Below are positions 40,136-48,014 of a stretch of 48,014 bases of DNA, one piece after another (position 1 is the stretch's first letter; every line of letters starts with the position of its first letter). The stretch is taken from positions 1-48,014 of the forward strand of contig CAZHGE010000008.1 of the NCBI GenBank assembly GCA_964531805.1, read 5' to 3'. Source of the stretch: RGIG8767 sp964531805. GTDB lineage: Bacteria; Bacillota; Clostridia; Lachnospirales; Lachnospiraceae. The position numbers and the translations under genes are program-made. The notes beneath the pieces were generated by a model. It saw only the letters and a program-made list of their open reading frames with translations. It was not told the origin of the DNA and ran no database searches.

Positions 40136-42913
40136 TTAAGCCTTCGACTTATCTTTTTTCTTTGAGAATTTTAACTTAATCGCCTGTTTTGCACCATTGC
40201 CAAGTACATATTTCAGTTTATCTTCACTAACGATCATGGTACTGCATTCAGGCAGTTCACGATGCAGATGAATCGCATCAAATTCACATTTTGTTGTACA
40301 AATTCCGCAGCCAATACACTTATTGGTATCTACTACAGACGCACCACATCCTAAGCAGCGTGCTGTTTCCGCTTTCACCTGTTCTTCTGTAAACGGAAGT
40401 TTGCTGTCCCGGAATGATTTCTTATGATCAATCGACGTATCTCTTGGCGGAATCTGTCGGCTTGAATTATCATAATTCTCTACTAAAATATTTTCTTTAT
40501 CAAGAGAAATGAAATCACGTCTGTTACGTCCGATTGTTAAGCTGGAATGTGGTCTTACAAAACGGTGGATTGAAATCGCACCTTCTTTTCCTGCCGCAAT
40601 TGCATCAATTGCAAACTTAGGTCCCGTATAAACATCACCACCAACAAAGATATCCGGCTCTGCTGTCTGATAAGTCAATGCATCTGCAACGGCTCCGTTT
40701 CCTCTTCCTAACTCTACCTTAGAGCCATCTAAGAGATTGCCCCACTGGATACTCTGTCCAATACTTAAAAATACATTTTCACAAGGAACAGTTATGGTAT
40801 CATTTTCATCGTATTTTGGATTGAAACGTCCATCCGCATCTGTTACAGATACGCAGCGTTTGAATACCACGCCAGTTACTTTTCCGTTCTCGGTCAGGAT
40901 TTCCTTTGGTCCCCATCCACAATTGATTGTAACATTCTCTTCTTCTGCTTCTTCTATTTCTTCTAAGGAAGCCGGCATTGTTTCACGGCTCTCTAAGCAG
41001 TACATGGATACTTCTGTAGAACCACAACGTCCGCTGACTCTGGCAGCATCAATTGCAACATTACCGCCGCCGATGACAACTGTTTTTCCTTCTATCTTAT
41101 AATTTTCATCCTTTGCTACCGTGCCTAAAAGTTCCACTGCTGTCATAACGCCTTTAGCGTCTTCACCAGCGATACCCGGCAAACGTCCACCCTGGCATCC
41201 AATTGCAATATAGAATGCTTTATAGCCCTGTGCACGAAGTTCATCTAATGTAATATCTTTACCTACTTCAATGCCAGTCTTTATCTCAACGCCCATAGCC
41301 TTGATAACATCAATTTCTGCCTGTACAACATCCTTTTCCAATTTGAAAGAAGGAATACCATATACCAGCATACCGCCTGCTTTTTCATTCTTTTCAAAAA
41401 TAGTAGGTGAATATCCTTTTTCAGCCAAATAGAATGCACAGGATAAACCAGCAGGACCGCCACCGATAATGGCAATCTTATCCGGGAAATAACCATCTAA
41501 GGATGGAACCACTTTCTTAGGTATGTAACGTGTTTCTGCATTTAAATCCTGCTGTGCAATAAATTTCTTAACTTCATCGATTGCGATGGCTTCGTCAATG
41601 GTTCCTCTTGTGCAGGCATCCTCGCAACGGCGGTTACAGATACGTCCGCAGATAGCCGGCAATGGATTGTCTTTTTTAATAAGCGCTAAGGCATCCTTGT
41701 AACATCCCTGTGCTGCCATCTTCAAATAACCCTGTACCGCAATGTGTGCAGGACAAGCTGTTTTACAAGGTGCAGTTCCTGTATCGTAGCAATTAATACG
41801 GTTATTATCACGATAATCTTCGTCCCACATATGTGGTCCCCATTTTGCTTCGGAAGGAAGAATGTGTTTTGGATATTCCACTTCTTTACCGTCCTTGGTG
41901 CAAAGCTTCTGTCCTAATTTAACTGCTCCTGCCGGACAAGCCTCCACACACTTACCGCAGGCAACGCAGTCCTTTTTAGAAACTCTTGCCACATAAGCAG
42001 AACGGGATAAGTTTGGTGTATTGAATAATTGTGATGTTCTAAGCGCATAGCATACATTTACGTTACAATTACAGATTGCAAAAATCTTATTTTCACCATC
42101 AATATTCGTAATCTGGTGTACAAATCCATTTTCTTCTGCCTGACGAAAAATATCCAGAGCTTCTTCTCTTGTAATGTAGCGTCCGCCTTTTCCGGTCTCT
42201 ACAACATAATCGGCCATATCGCCCACCGCGATACACCAGCCTTCCGGATCATCCGCGCATCCCTCGTCAAAAGTAAGACGGGAACGACGGCAGGAACATG
42301 GACTTGCCGCATATTTTCCTTCGTATTTATCCAGCCAATGAGAAATATGTTCAATGGAAATGGATTCGCTCTCCATCTCGATCGCCTTTTCAACCGGAAT
42401 AACATGCATACCGATTCCTGCTCCTCCGGGCGGTACCATCGGCGTAACTTTTTCCAGCGGAAGACGGCTCATTCTTTCAAAGAAACGTCCCATTTCCGGA
42501 TATTTCTCCAATATTGTCGCATTCATGTTAGTAAACTCAGCGCTGCCCGGTACAAACATAGGAAGAACATACTGTTTTACATGTTCAGGATTCTCCCAGT
42601 TATACTCTACCAGTCCCGAGAAAGACATGTCTTCTAACAATTTTTCTACCTTCTTCTCTTCCATGCCGGTAAGCTTTACCATATCCGCTAAAGTCCGCGG
42701 TTTACGAACTCCCATTTTCAAGGCAACCTCTGCCATTTCATCCGTACATAATAAGGAAAGTCCCCAGTACTCAGGATCATATTTTGTAAGCTTTTGAAAA
42801 CCGAGTTTGACAGGAATACGATTGGTAATCATCTTTCCCAGTTCAAGAATCACTGGTCTTTCCTGTTCGTTTTCAATAAAATCCGGTACAAAACCTGCCA
42901 TTTTATCCGCCAT
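40136..42913 (-). CDS. Large FAD/4Fe-4S oxidoreductase, GltD-like, with N-terminal and C-terminal ferredoxin domains
   Basis: This 925-aa protein starts at the ATG at 42913 (AGAGAGGTG upstream; 18 bp after hypB). Residues about 1-290 form a domain with Cys motifs AASPCSCRRSRLTFDEGCADD and CNCNVNVCYA. A ferredoxin segment CVACGKCVEACPAGAV is next. The GltD-type N-terminal domain (CKTACPAHIAVQGYL, CGRICNRRCEDACTRG) precedes the FAD motif IAIIGGGPAGLSCAFYLAEKG and a second nucleotide-binding motif (VVIGGGNVAIDAAR). The C terminus has CLGCG and CIGCGICTTKCEFDAI. It likely moves electrons between NAD(P)H and an iron-sulfur or quinone partner. The hypBA flanking suggests a link to a nickel enzyme. 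Confidence 0.9.
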   Translation of the reverse strand: MADKMAGFVPDFIENEQERPVILELGKMITNRIPVKLGFQKLTKYDPEYWGLSLLCTDEMAEVALKMGVRKPRTLADMVKLTGMEEKKVEKLLEDMSFSGLVEYNWENPEHVKQYVLPMFVPGSAEFTNMNATILEKYPEMGRFFERMSRLPLEKVTPMVPPGGAGIGMHVIPVEKAIEMESESISIEHISHWLDKYEGKYAASPCSCRRSRLTFDEGCADDPEGWCIAVGDMADYVVETGKGGRYITREEALDIFRQAEENGFVHQITNIDGENKIFAICNCNVNVCYALRTSQLFNTPNLSRSAYVARVSKKDCVACGKCVEACPAGAVKLGQKLCTKDGKEVEYPKHILPSEAKWGPHMWDEDYRDNNRINCYDTGTAPCKTACPAHIAVQGYLKMAAQGCYKDALALIKKDNPLPAICGRICNRRCEDACTRGTIDEAIAIDEVKKFIAQQDLNAETRYIPKKVVPSLDGYFPDKIAIIGGGPAGLSCAFYLAEKGYSPTIFEKNEKAGGMLVYGIPSFKLEKDVVQAEIDVIKAMGVEIKTGIEVGKDITLDELRAQGYKAFYIAIGCQGGRLPGIAGEDAKGVMTAVELLGTVAKDENYKIEGKTVVIGGGNVAIDAARVSGRCGSTEVSMYCLESRETMPASLEEIEEAEEENVTINCGWGPKEILTENGKVTGVVFKRCVSVTDADGRFNPKYDENDTITVPCENVFLSIGQSIQWGNLLDGSKVELGRGNGAVADALTYQTAEPDIFVGGDVYTGPKFAIDAIAAGKEGAISIHRFVRPHSSLTIGRNRRDFISLDKENILVENYDNSSRQIPPRDTSIDHKKSFRDSKLPFTEEQVKAETARCLGCGASVVDTNKCIGCGICTTKCEFDAIHLHRELPECSTMIVSEDKLKYVLGNGAKQAIKLKFSKKKDKSKA

Positions 42914-42930
42914 AACCAAACACCTCTCTT

Positions 42931-43599
42931 TTATTTTTTCCACTTATTTACTTCATCATGTAACCACTTTGTCCATTCTTCTATGCCTTCCCCAGTCTTG
43001 GCACAGATTGGAATTACCTTTGCATTCGGATTACGCATTGCAACATATTCTTTGCATTTTTCCATATCAAAATCAAAATATGGCAACACATCAATCTTAT
43101 TAATAAGCACTACATCACAAATAGAAAACATCAATGGATACTTAAGCGGCTTATCATGTCCCTCCGGAACGCTCAGTATCATCGCATTCTTAACTGCTCC
43201 CGTATCAAACTCCGCCGGACACACTAAGTTCCCCACGTTTTCAAGGATTACTAAATCTATGTCATCTGCTTCCAATCCCCGTAATCCCTGTCTTGTCATG
43301 TCTGCGTCTAAATGGCACATTCCCCCGGTATGTAACTGTATTGCCTTGACTCCTAAGTCTGCGATGGTTTTCGCATCCACATCAGAATCAATGTCTGCTT
43401 CCATGACACCAATCCGCAATTCATTTTTTAGTTTCTCAATGGTTCTTGATAATGTTGTTGTTTTTCCTGAACCAGGGGACGACATAAGATTCAGCAGAAA
43501 AATACCTTTTTCTTTCAGCTCTTTTCTGACAAGATCTGCATCCTTGTCGTTGTCAGCAAAAACACTCTGTTTGATCTCTAAAATCTTATACTCTGACAC
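42931..43599 (-). CDS. hypB: Hydrogenase/urease nickel-insertion GTPase HypB
   Basis: This is a 222-aa G3E GTPase. GTG at 43599 is chosen because AGAGGGGGG lies 6-7 nt upstream; an ATG 8 codons earlier lacks a site. P-loop LMSSPGSGKTTTLSRT; metal site HTGGMCHLDADM (Cys-His); switch and base-recognition motifs LVILENVGNLVCPAEFD and VVLINKIDVLPYF. The N-terminal His-rich nickel-storage stretch of some HypB proteins is absent. It is first in the operon hypB-oxidoreductase-hypA-membrane protein-methyltransferase. Confidence 0.93.
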   Translation of the reverse strand: MSEYKILEIKQSVFADNDKDADLVRKELKEKGIFLLNLMSSPGSGKTTTLSRTIEKLKNELRIGVMEADIDSDVDAKTIADLGVKAIQLHTGGMCHLDADMTRQGLRGLEADDIDLVILENVGNLVCPAEFDTGAVKNAMILSVPEGHDKPLKYPLMFSICDVVLINKIDVLPYFDFDMEKCKEYVAMRNPNAKVIPICAKTGEGIEEWTKWLHDEVNKWKK

Positions 43600-43650
43600 A
43601 ACATACCCCCCTCTTAATGACATAATTTCTCAATATAATTCTATTGTAAC

Positions 43651-43697
43651 AATGGCCTTGGAAACTATCAATGCCACTTTCAGTTTCCAAGGCCATT
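43651..43697. repeat. Perfect 16-bp inverted repeat upstream of hypB
   Basis: AATGGCCTTGGAAACT (43651-43666) and AGTTTCCAAGGCCATT (43682-43697). It lies between hypB and the SIR2 gene. Followed by TTTC on the plus strand, it is only weakly terminator-like. It may terminate transcription from the SIR2 side or act as a hypB leader structure. Confidence 0.65.
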
Positions 43698-43792
43698 TTC
43701 TGTTATTTTTCAATATTTTTGTTACTTATTGTAAAAATCTTCTAGTTGAAAATAAAGTTTGCTCTTGTTATACTACCATTGTACTTAATTGT

Positions 43793-43873
43793 GGTGTTCG
43801 CACTATACATGATGGTATGTTATAAGAGATCTAATAATTATATCCCACCACTGATTCTAGGTGTTCGCACTAT
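43793..43873. repeat. Direct repeat GGTGTTCGCACTAT, two copies 67 bp apart
   Basis: Exact 14-bp copies lie at 43793-43806 and 43860-43873, 67 bp start to start, just downstream of the SIR2 gene. The remainder of the 43.70-43.89 kb gap holds no gene that I can support. Confidence 0.6.
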
Positions 43874-43896
43874 TAGATGATTTGGAAGGGATATTT

Positions 43897-45435
43897 TTAT
43901 TTATATTTTAGTAAATCGTACATTCTAATAAGACGCTTTAATTCTGAATTTCCATTTAAACATTTTGGCGTATTTTGTTTTAGAAATTTTTGTAAATACT
44001 TTAATAAATCTGCACAATCTATTTCTTCCTCATTTAAGAATATTAATTTTCGATATGCTTGTTCTTCTCCTTCTATCTCTATAACTTTTGCAACACTTAA
44101 GTCAGAATATGACCTATGATAAGTACTTTTCTGTTTTCTAAGCTGCCCATTTAGAAATTTATCAATTTCGGTATATTTTAAAACGTTATTTTTTACTCGT
44201 TCAAATACCTCCCCTTGATATCCTTTCAAGTATTTATACATAGGTAATCCACCTGAATTATTTTTTAGCAATTCTGGTAAATACTCTTCAACAACAAGAT
44301 TGGCGTTAAAATATTGATTATCAAAAACAATATCTTCGTATAATTGTTCAGCCTTTATCATATGACCATGTTTTACTACACCAACTCCTAATATAAACTG
44401 ATCTGCTTCACTAATATCTTCTAAGTTCTCAAATCCTGTTGCAACTATTCTTTCTGTCGGTTTAGCACTATTTGCCAACTCATATATATCCTTGCGTAAA
44501 TGCCTAAGAACTGATGGATTGTATTTGGATTTCATTGTTAAAATGGAATTATATATTTGGGAAAAATCCGATGTAGAAATACAATGCATTTTTACGCTAT
44601 TTCCATTTTCAAATTGCATTGAAAACTCTGATATTTTTTCTTCCGTTGAATATTCAACAAATATTAATCTATCTCTTAATATATCTAATTTTTCTTGTGA
44701 AAGGCAATCCGAAATAGTATTAAAAATATTTCTGATGTTTCTATCATTTAATGAATATCCTAGGAAAATAATAGGATACTCCAAAAATATTGTAAGTAAC
44801 TTAGCAATCAAGTATGATGATTTTTCTTCAAAATATTCATAATCCTTTGAAGTTAATACCAAACTTTTTGCATCAGTCACTGAGCCATGTATCTTATAAA
44901 TTTCTCCTATTCCAGTAATATTAGAAAATATTAATTCCTCTTGACCAATATACGTATCAAACTTAGGAAATAATGTATCTAAAAGCATGTCGTAATTGGT
45001 TGTAATAATACCAGATATATTTCTTTGCGCAAGTTTCTCTAATAACTTTAATTCTATACTATTCTCTGGTAATCTGCAGGTCAACAAATGATCTGCAATA
45101 GCAATTTTAAGTGCTGATATCTTATTTTGTAGTTCTCCTTTATGCTTGATACGAAAATCAGAATACTTATCAGAAGTTAAAACTTCATTGTTATAATCTT
45201 TTTCAAGCATATATGCAATAGCCGGTTGTTGACCATAGTAATCCTCACTATCAACCTTATTAGCATACACATCGTATTGAAACTCATTACCACTAAATTC
45301 TGTACAAAAAAGTCTCAATAATTCATCCCACTTTTCTGTACCTAAATATCTTTTACTTAATCCGGATCCCACAAAAAGAAAAGGATGATGTCCAGTAGTT
45401 TGAATTGCTTCTCTAATAAGTTCCTTTATTTCCAT
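43897..45435 (-). CDS. SIR2-like NADase-type defence protein coupled to hsdR
   Basis: This 512-aa protein has an N-terminal SIR2-like domain: FLFVGSGLSKRYLGTEKW (NAD-binding G-S-G-x-S), GIITTNYDMLLDTLF, IYKIHGSVTDAKSLVLTSKDY (catalytic His) and IIFLGYSLNDRNIRNIF. The C-terminal half (about 300-512) is helical and unrecognised. Such domains in phage defence (e.g. ThsA, DSR proteins, SIR2-HerA) deplete NAD+ on infection. The ATG is one base after the hsdR stop, with AAGGAGG inside hsdR's end, so translation is coupled. Expression with a type I restriction enzyme suggests a combined restriction plus abortive infection role (inference). Confidence 0.85.
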   Translation of the reverse strand: MEIKELIREAIQTTGHHPFLFVGSGLSKRYLGTEKWDELLRLFCTEFSGNEFQYDVYANKVDSEDYYGQQPAIAYMLEKDYNNEVLTSDKYSDFRIKHKGELQNKISALKIAIADHLLTCRLPENSIELKLLEKLAQRNISGIITTNYDMLLDTLFPKFDTYIGQEELIFSNITGIGEIYKIHGSVTDAKSLVLTSKDYEYFEEKSSYLIAKLLTIFLEYPIIFLGYSLNDRNIRNIFNTISDCLSQEKLDILRDRLIFVEYSTEEKISEFSMQFENGNSVKMHCISTSDFSQIYNSILTMKSKYNPSVLRHLRKDIYELANSAKPTERIVATGFENLEDISEADQFILGVGVVKHGHMIKAEQLYEDIVFDNQYFNANLVVEEYLPELLKNNSGGLPMYKYLKGYQGEVFERVKNNVLKYTEIDKFLNGQLRKQKSTYHRSYSDLSVAKVIEIEGEEQAYRKLIFLNEEEIDCADLLKYLQKFLKQNTPKCLNGNSELKRLIRMYDLLKYK

Positions 45436-45436
45436 G

Positions 45437-48014
45437 CTATTCCTCCTTTTTGCTTCTCAGATTTTTGTATGCTTCCCTTGAAATAGCATCCATTACAATT
45501 GTATAGAATACTTTATCCTCAAAGAGTTTTGAGAATGCATCCATGGACTCCATATAACATTCCTGTGCCACCTTTTTAAATACTTCCGGAAAAATCGACT
45601 GAGTAAATATTGCTTCATTATTTTTCTTTGCGTATGCAGCCAAGTGTTTATTGGTTCTTACACTCTTATCATAAATTATCTCAACCAAGACTCTATCTGC
45701 ATCCGTAAAAACACCACCAAACTTTTCATTAATGTTTGTAATAATCAAATCCAAAAGTACGTCTTGATCCTTACCACTTCCACCGGTTTTTAATTTCTTT
45801 ACATTAACAAGCGTTTTATCTTCCTGCGTTGGATTTAGCGTGATTTCTCCTTTGAATTCCTTTTCCAGTTTATAAAATTCCAGTCTTAATTTATCGTTTA
45901 AATCCACATCTTTGCTAGTGGCTCTCGGCAACAGTTTTGCAAGGTACTGGCAGAAAGTAAATTCTTCATGCAATCCCTTATCAAACATTCTACTAATCTG
46001 GGTTATGTAGGAATACCATTTTACAAAATTTCTGACTATCTTTTTATAATCAAAGCGCTTGTCCTCCGGCAAGTCATTATATCTGTTAATAATCGGTTTA
46101 AATAAGCTTGTAAGTTTTCCTAAATCTGAAGCAGTCTGCTTATCTTTTTTAAAAAACAACTTCAAAAATGTAGCAATATCCTCATCATTATACAAGCCAA
46201 AATCCCGAATAAGTTTTCTGGTATCATAAATCAGATTAGGATTGATCTCTTCATCCAGTTCCGTACATTCATAATATGGCTGAAACGCTTCTTTGATTTC
46301 ATCCGCAGTATTTACAAAATCCAATACAAATGTATCTGTCTTTCCCGCACATGTACGATTCAATCTTGATAATGTCTGCACCGCTTTTACACCCTTTAAC
46401 TTCTTATCAACAAACATGGTATGAAGCAAAGGTTCATCGAAGCCTGTCTGATACTTCTCAGCCACAATTAACATTGCGTATTCGTCTTTGTGGAACTCTT
46501 CTTTTAACTGGTTTTCCTTAATATGTGTTCCATCCACACGCTTATTAAGTTTTTCTTCTGTATATTCCACTTCTTCGCCTGTTGCATCTATATCCTTGAT
46601 AGCACCAGAGAACGCAACAAGAATATCTAAATCATCATAATTATGCTTCTCTAAGTATCGCTTAAATTCGTGATAGTAGCGGATAGCGTGTAATCGGCTG
46701 GCTGTAACAACCATCGCTTTACCCTTTCCCTTAATCTTATTCTTTGTGACACTTCTAAAAGTTTCTATTATAATTGCTGTTTTCTGCTGTAAATTATGCG
46801 GATGCAACGATTCAAACCGCTGTACCGCCTTAGTTGCTTTTGTTGCTGGTACTTCTGGATTGTCTGGTGTATTCTTCACAATCTTATAGCAAGTCTTATA
46901 TGTCATGTAGTTTTGAAGCACATCTAAAATGAAACCTTCCTCAATAGCCTGTTTCATACTGTAAATGTGATATGCGCTAAATGAACCATCTGCCTGCTTT
47001 GTTCCGAACATCTCCAGCGTTTTTTCTTTTGGTGTGGCTGTGAAAGCAAAGAATGATAAATTACTATGTCTGCCATGTGCAAGCATTTCCTGTACTAATT
47101 TATCTTCTTCATCTTTAATTTCACTTTCTGCCTTACCTTCCAATTCAGCATATTCCCTTAACGATTCTTCCGTATCTGCCAATGCCGATTTTAATTTCAT
47201 AGCAGAACTTCCCGACTGGCTGGAATGTGCCTCATCAATAATAACCGCAAAATTCTTATTGGCGTTATTTTCTACTTCTTGATAAATGTATGGAAACTTC
47301 TGTAATGTGGTAATAATAATCTTCTTACCAGCATTGATAGCATCCCTTAAATTCGTTGATTTCTTCTTTTCATCTATCTTCTCGACCACTCCTTCGGTAT
47401 GATCGAATGAATAGATAGTATCTTGTAACTGGCTGTCAAGAATGGTTCTGTCCGTTACTACGATAACTGATTTAAAAATCTTGTTATCATCTGCATCGTG
47501 CAAGTTCGCCAGACCATAGGAAAGCCATGCGATACTATTAGACTTACCCGAACCAGCACTATGCTGGATTAAGTAATTGTGTCCTGCACCATTTTCCTTT
47601 ACATCTGCCAGAATTTTGGTAACAACATCTAACTGATGGTATCGTGGGAAAATAAGTTTCCTGCTGGTTTTCTTTTTGCCTGTCTGGGTATCAATCTTTT
47701 CTTCCACCGACAAGTGCATATAACGCTGTAAAATATCCAGCAGAATATCTTTCTGTAATACCTTTTCCCATAAATACGATGTAGTATATCCATCTTCATT
47801 TACTGGATTACCAGCACCGCCCACATTACCAGCACCATTAGAACCCATATTGAAAGGCAGGAAAAATGTGTCTTTTCCCTTTAATTCAGTAGTCATTTCC
47901 ACTTCAAATAAATCTACCGCAAAATAAACCAGGAATCGTCTGTTAAATCCGAAACAGGTTTCTTTTGCATCCCTGTCCTTCATATACTGCTTCTTAGCAT
48001 TTTCCACGCTCTGC
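45437..48014 (-). CDS. hsdR: Type I restriction enzyme R subunit HsdR (N terminus beyond right edge)
   Basis: This is the C-terminal 858 or so codons of HsdR; the frame is open to the right edge, and the GTG at 48007 is internal. The SF2 translocase motor is visible: Walker A IQHSAGSGKSNSIAWL, VVTDRTILDSQLQ, the DEAH box FAVIIDEAHSSQSG, FFAFTATPKEKTLEMFG (motif III), and VQTLSRLNRTCAGKT (motif VI). The N-terminal PD-(D/E)XK nuclease domain and the hsdM and hsdS genes should lie to the right. The gene has normal-looking coding throughout with no break. It ends SKKEE with the SIR2 ribosome site embedded. Confidence 0.95.
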   Translation of the reverse strand, partial: QSVENAKKQYMKDRDAKETCFGFNRRFLVYFAVDLFEVEMTTELKGKDTFFLPFNMGSNGAGNVGGAGNPVNEDGYTTSYLWEKVLQKDILLDILQRYMHLSVEEKIDTQTGKKKTSRKLIFPRYHQLDVVTKILADVKENGAGHNYLIQHSAGSGKSNSIAWLSYGLANLHDADDNKIFKSVIVVTDRTILDSQLQDTIYSFDHTEGVVEKIDEKKKSTNLRDAINAGKKIIITTLQKFPYIYQEVENNANKNFAVIIDEAHSSQSGSSAMKLKSALADTEESLREYAELEGKAESEIKDEEDKLVQEMLAHGRHSNLSFFAFTATPKEKTLEMFGTKQADGSFSAYHIYSMKQAIEEGFILDVLQNYMTYKTCYKIVKNTPDNPEVPATKATKAVQRFESLHPHNLQQKTAIIIETFRSVTKNKIKGKGKAMVVTASRLHAIRYYHEFKRYLEKHNYDDLDILVAFSGAIKDIDATGEEVEYTEEKLNKRVDGTHIKENQLKEEFHKDEYAMLIVAEKYQTGFDEPLLHTMFVDKKLKGVKAVQTLSRLNRTCAGKTDTFVLDFVNTADEIKEAFQPYYECTELDEEINPNLIYDTRKLIRDFGLYNDEDIATFLKLFFKKDKQTASDLGKLTSLFKPIINRYNDLPEDKRFDYKKIVRNFVKWYSYITQISRMFDKGLHEEFTFCQYLAKLLPRATSKDVDLNDKLRLEFYKLEKEFKGEITLNPTQEDKTLVNVKKLKTGGSGKDQDVLLDLIITNINEKFGGVFTDADRVLVEIIYDKSVRTNKHLAAYAKKNNEAIFTQSIFPEVFKKVAQECYMESMDAFSKLFEDKVFYTIVMDAISREAYKNLRSKKEE

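Noticed and set aside
42794..43825. A 343-codon plus-strand ORF over hypB
   Set aside because: It is antisense to hypB and the oxidoreductase start, with no domain or ribosome site; Ser/Phe-rich composition marks it as a shadow.
1..48014. tRNA, rRNA or insertion sequence genes
   Set aside because: I saw no cloverleaf with a TTCRANNY loop, no rRNA segment, and no intact transposase with terminal inverted repeats. The Rpn-type genes are nucleases without such ends.

Overview
The window looks like a chromosomal segment of a low-GC, strictly anaerobic Clostridia, most likely a Lachnospiraceae-type gut bacterium. This rests on a fermentative pyruvate formate-lyase (PFL) system, a 2[4Fe-4S] ferredoxin, a T-box leader, an ECF transporter S component, strong AGGAGG ribosome binding sites, and family types common in that group (CD3324-like, RNHCP, DegV, a RACo-like ASKHA protein, a PD-(D/E)XK Rpn/transposase-type nuclease). 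The species is inferred, not proven.

Layout. (1) 1-1991, plus strand: a PFL split into separate genes. The catalytic core keeps the Cys-Cys pair but stops before the glycyl-radical domain. A 67-aa Cys-containing protein resembling only the linker part of that domain follows, then an 81-aa protein that is the glycyl-radical domain itself. (2) 2.0-10.6 kb: an accessory block of minus-strand genes (nitroreductase, XRE-PNPOx, C39-like protein, GNAT behind a T-box leader, Rpn nuclease, flavodoxin/MarR, RNHCP/CD3324, ABM). It separates the PFL genes from pflA and ferredoxin (10.9-12.0 kb). An unusual array of short inverted motifs lies at each border. (3) 12.1-21.4 kb, minus strand: MerR, dnaB-rplI-gdpP, a RACo-like activator, a GH42 beta-galactosidase and an ECF S component. 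(4) 21.5-31.3 kb: a third inverted-motif array, AraC, SEC-C methionine aminopeptidase, GNAT, MATE, a two-component system with two membrane proteins, then metY-cysK behind a Met/Cys-rich leader peptide and an intrinsic terminator. (5) 31.3-38.7 kb: rsmH, a JAMM-domain protein with a translationally coupled 49-aa ORF, a TIM44-like zinc-ribbon protein, an amber-interrupted Rpn gene, DegV, GlsB. (6) 38.1-43.6 kb, minus strand: hypB, an FAD/4Fe-4S oxidoreductase, hypA, a multi-pass membrane protein and a methyltransferase, with no hydrogenase structural gene in view. (7) 43.9 kb to the right edge: a SIR2-like protein coupled to the HsdR subunit of a type I restriction system.

How the genes work together. 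PFL core, glycyl-radical subunit, PflA and ferredoxin would form one anaerobic pyruvate-cleaving system, with ferredoxin a plausible electron donor for PflA. metY and cysK form a sulfur-assimilation operon that appears to be attenuated by translation of Met and Cys codons. HypA and HypB imply nickel insertion into an enzyme not visible here. HsdR plus SIR2 reads as a defence locus. The strongest candidates for undescribed biology are the three-part PFL, the inverted-heptamer arrays with a near-constant 26-bp step, and the Met/Cys leader peptide.
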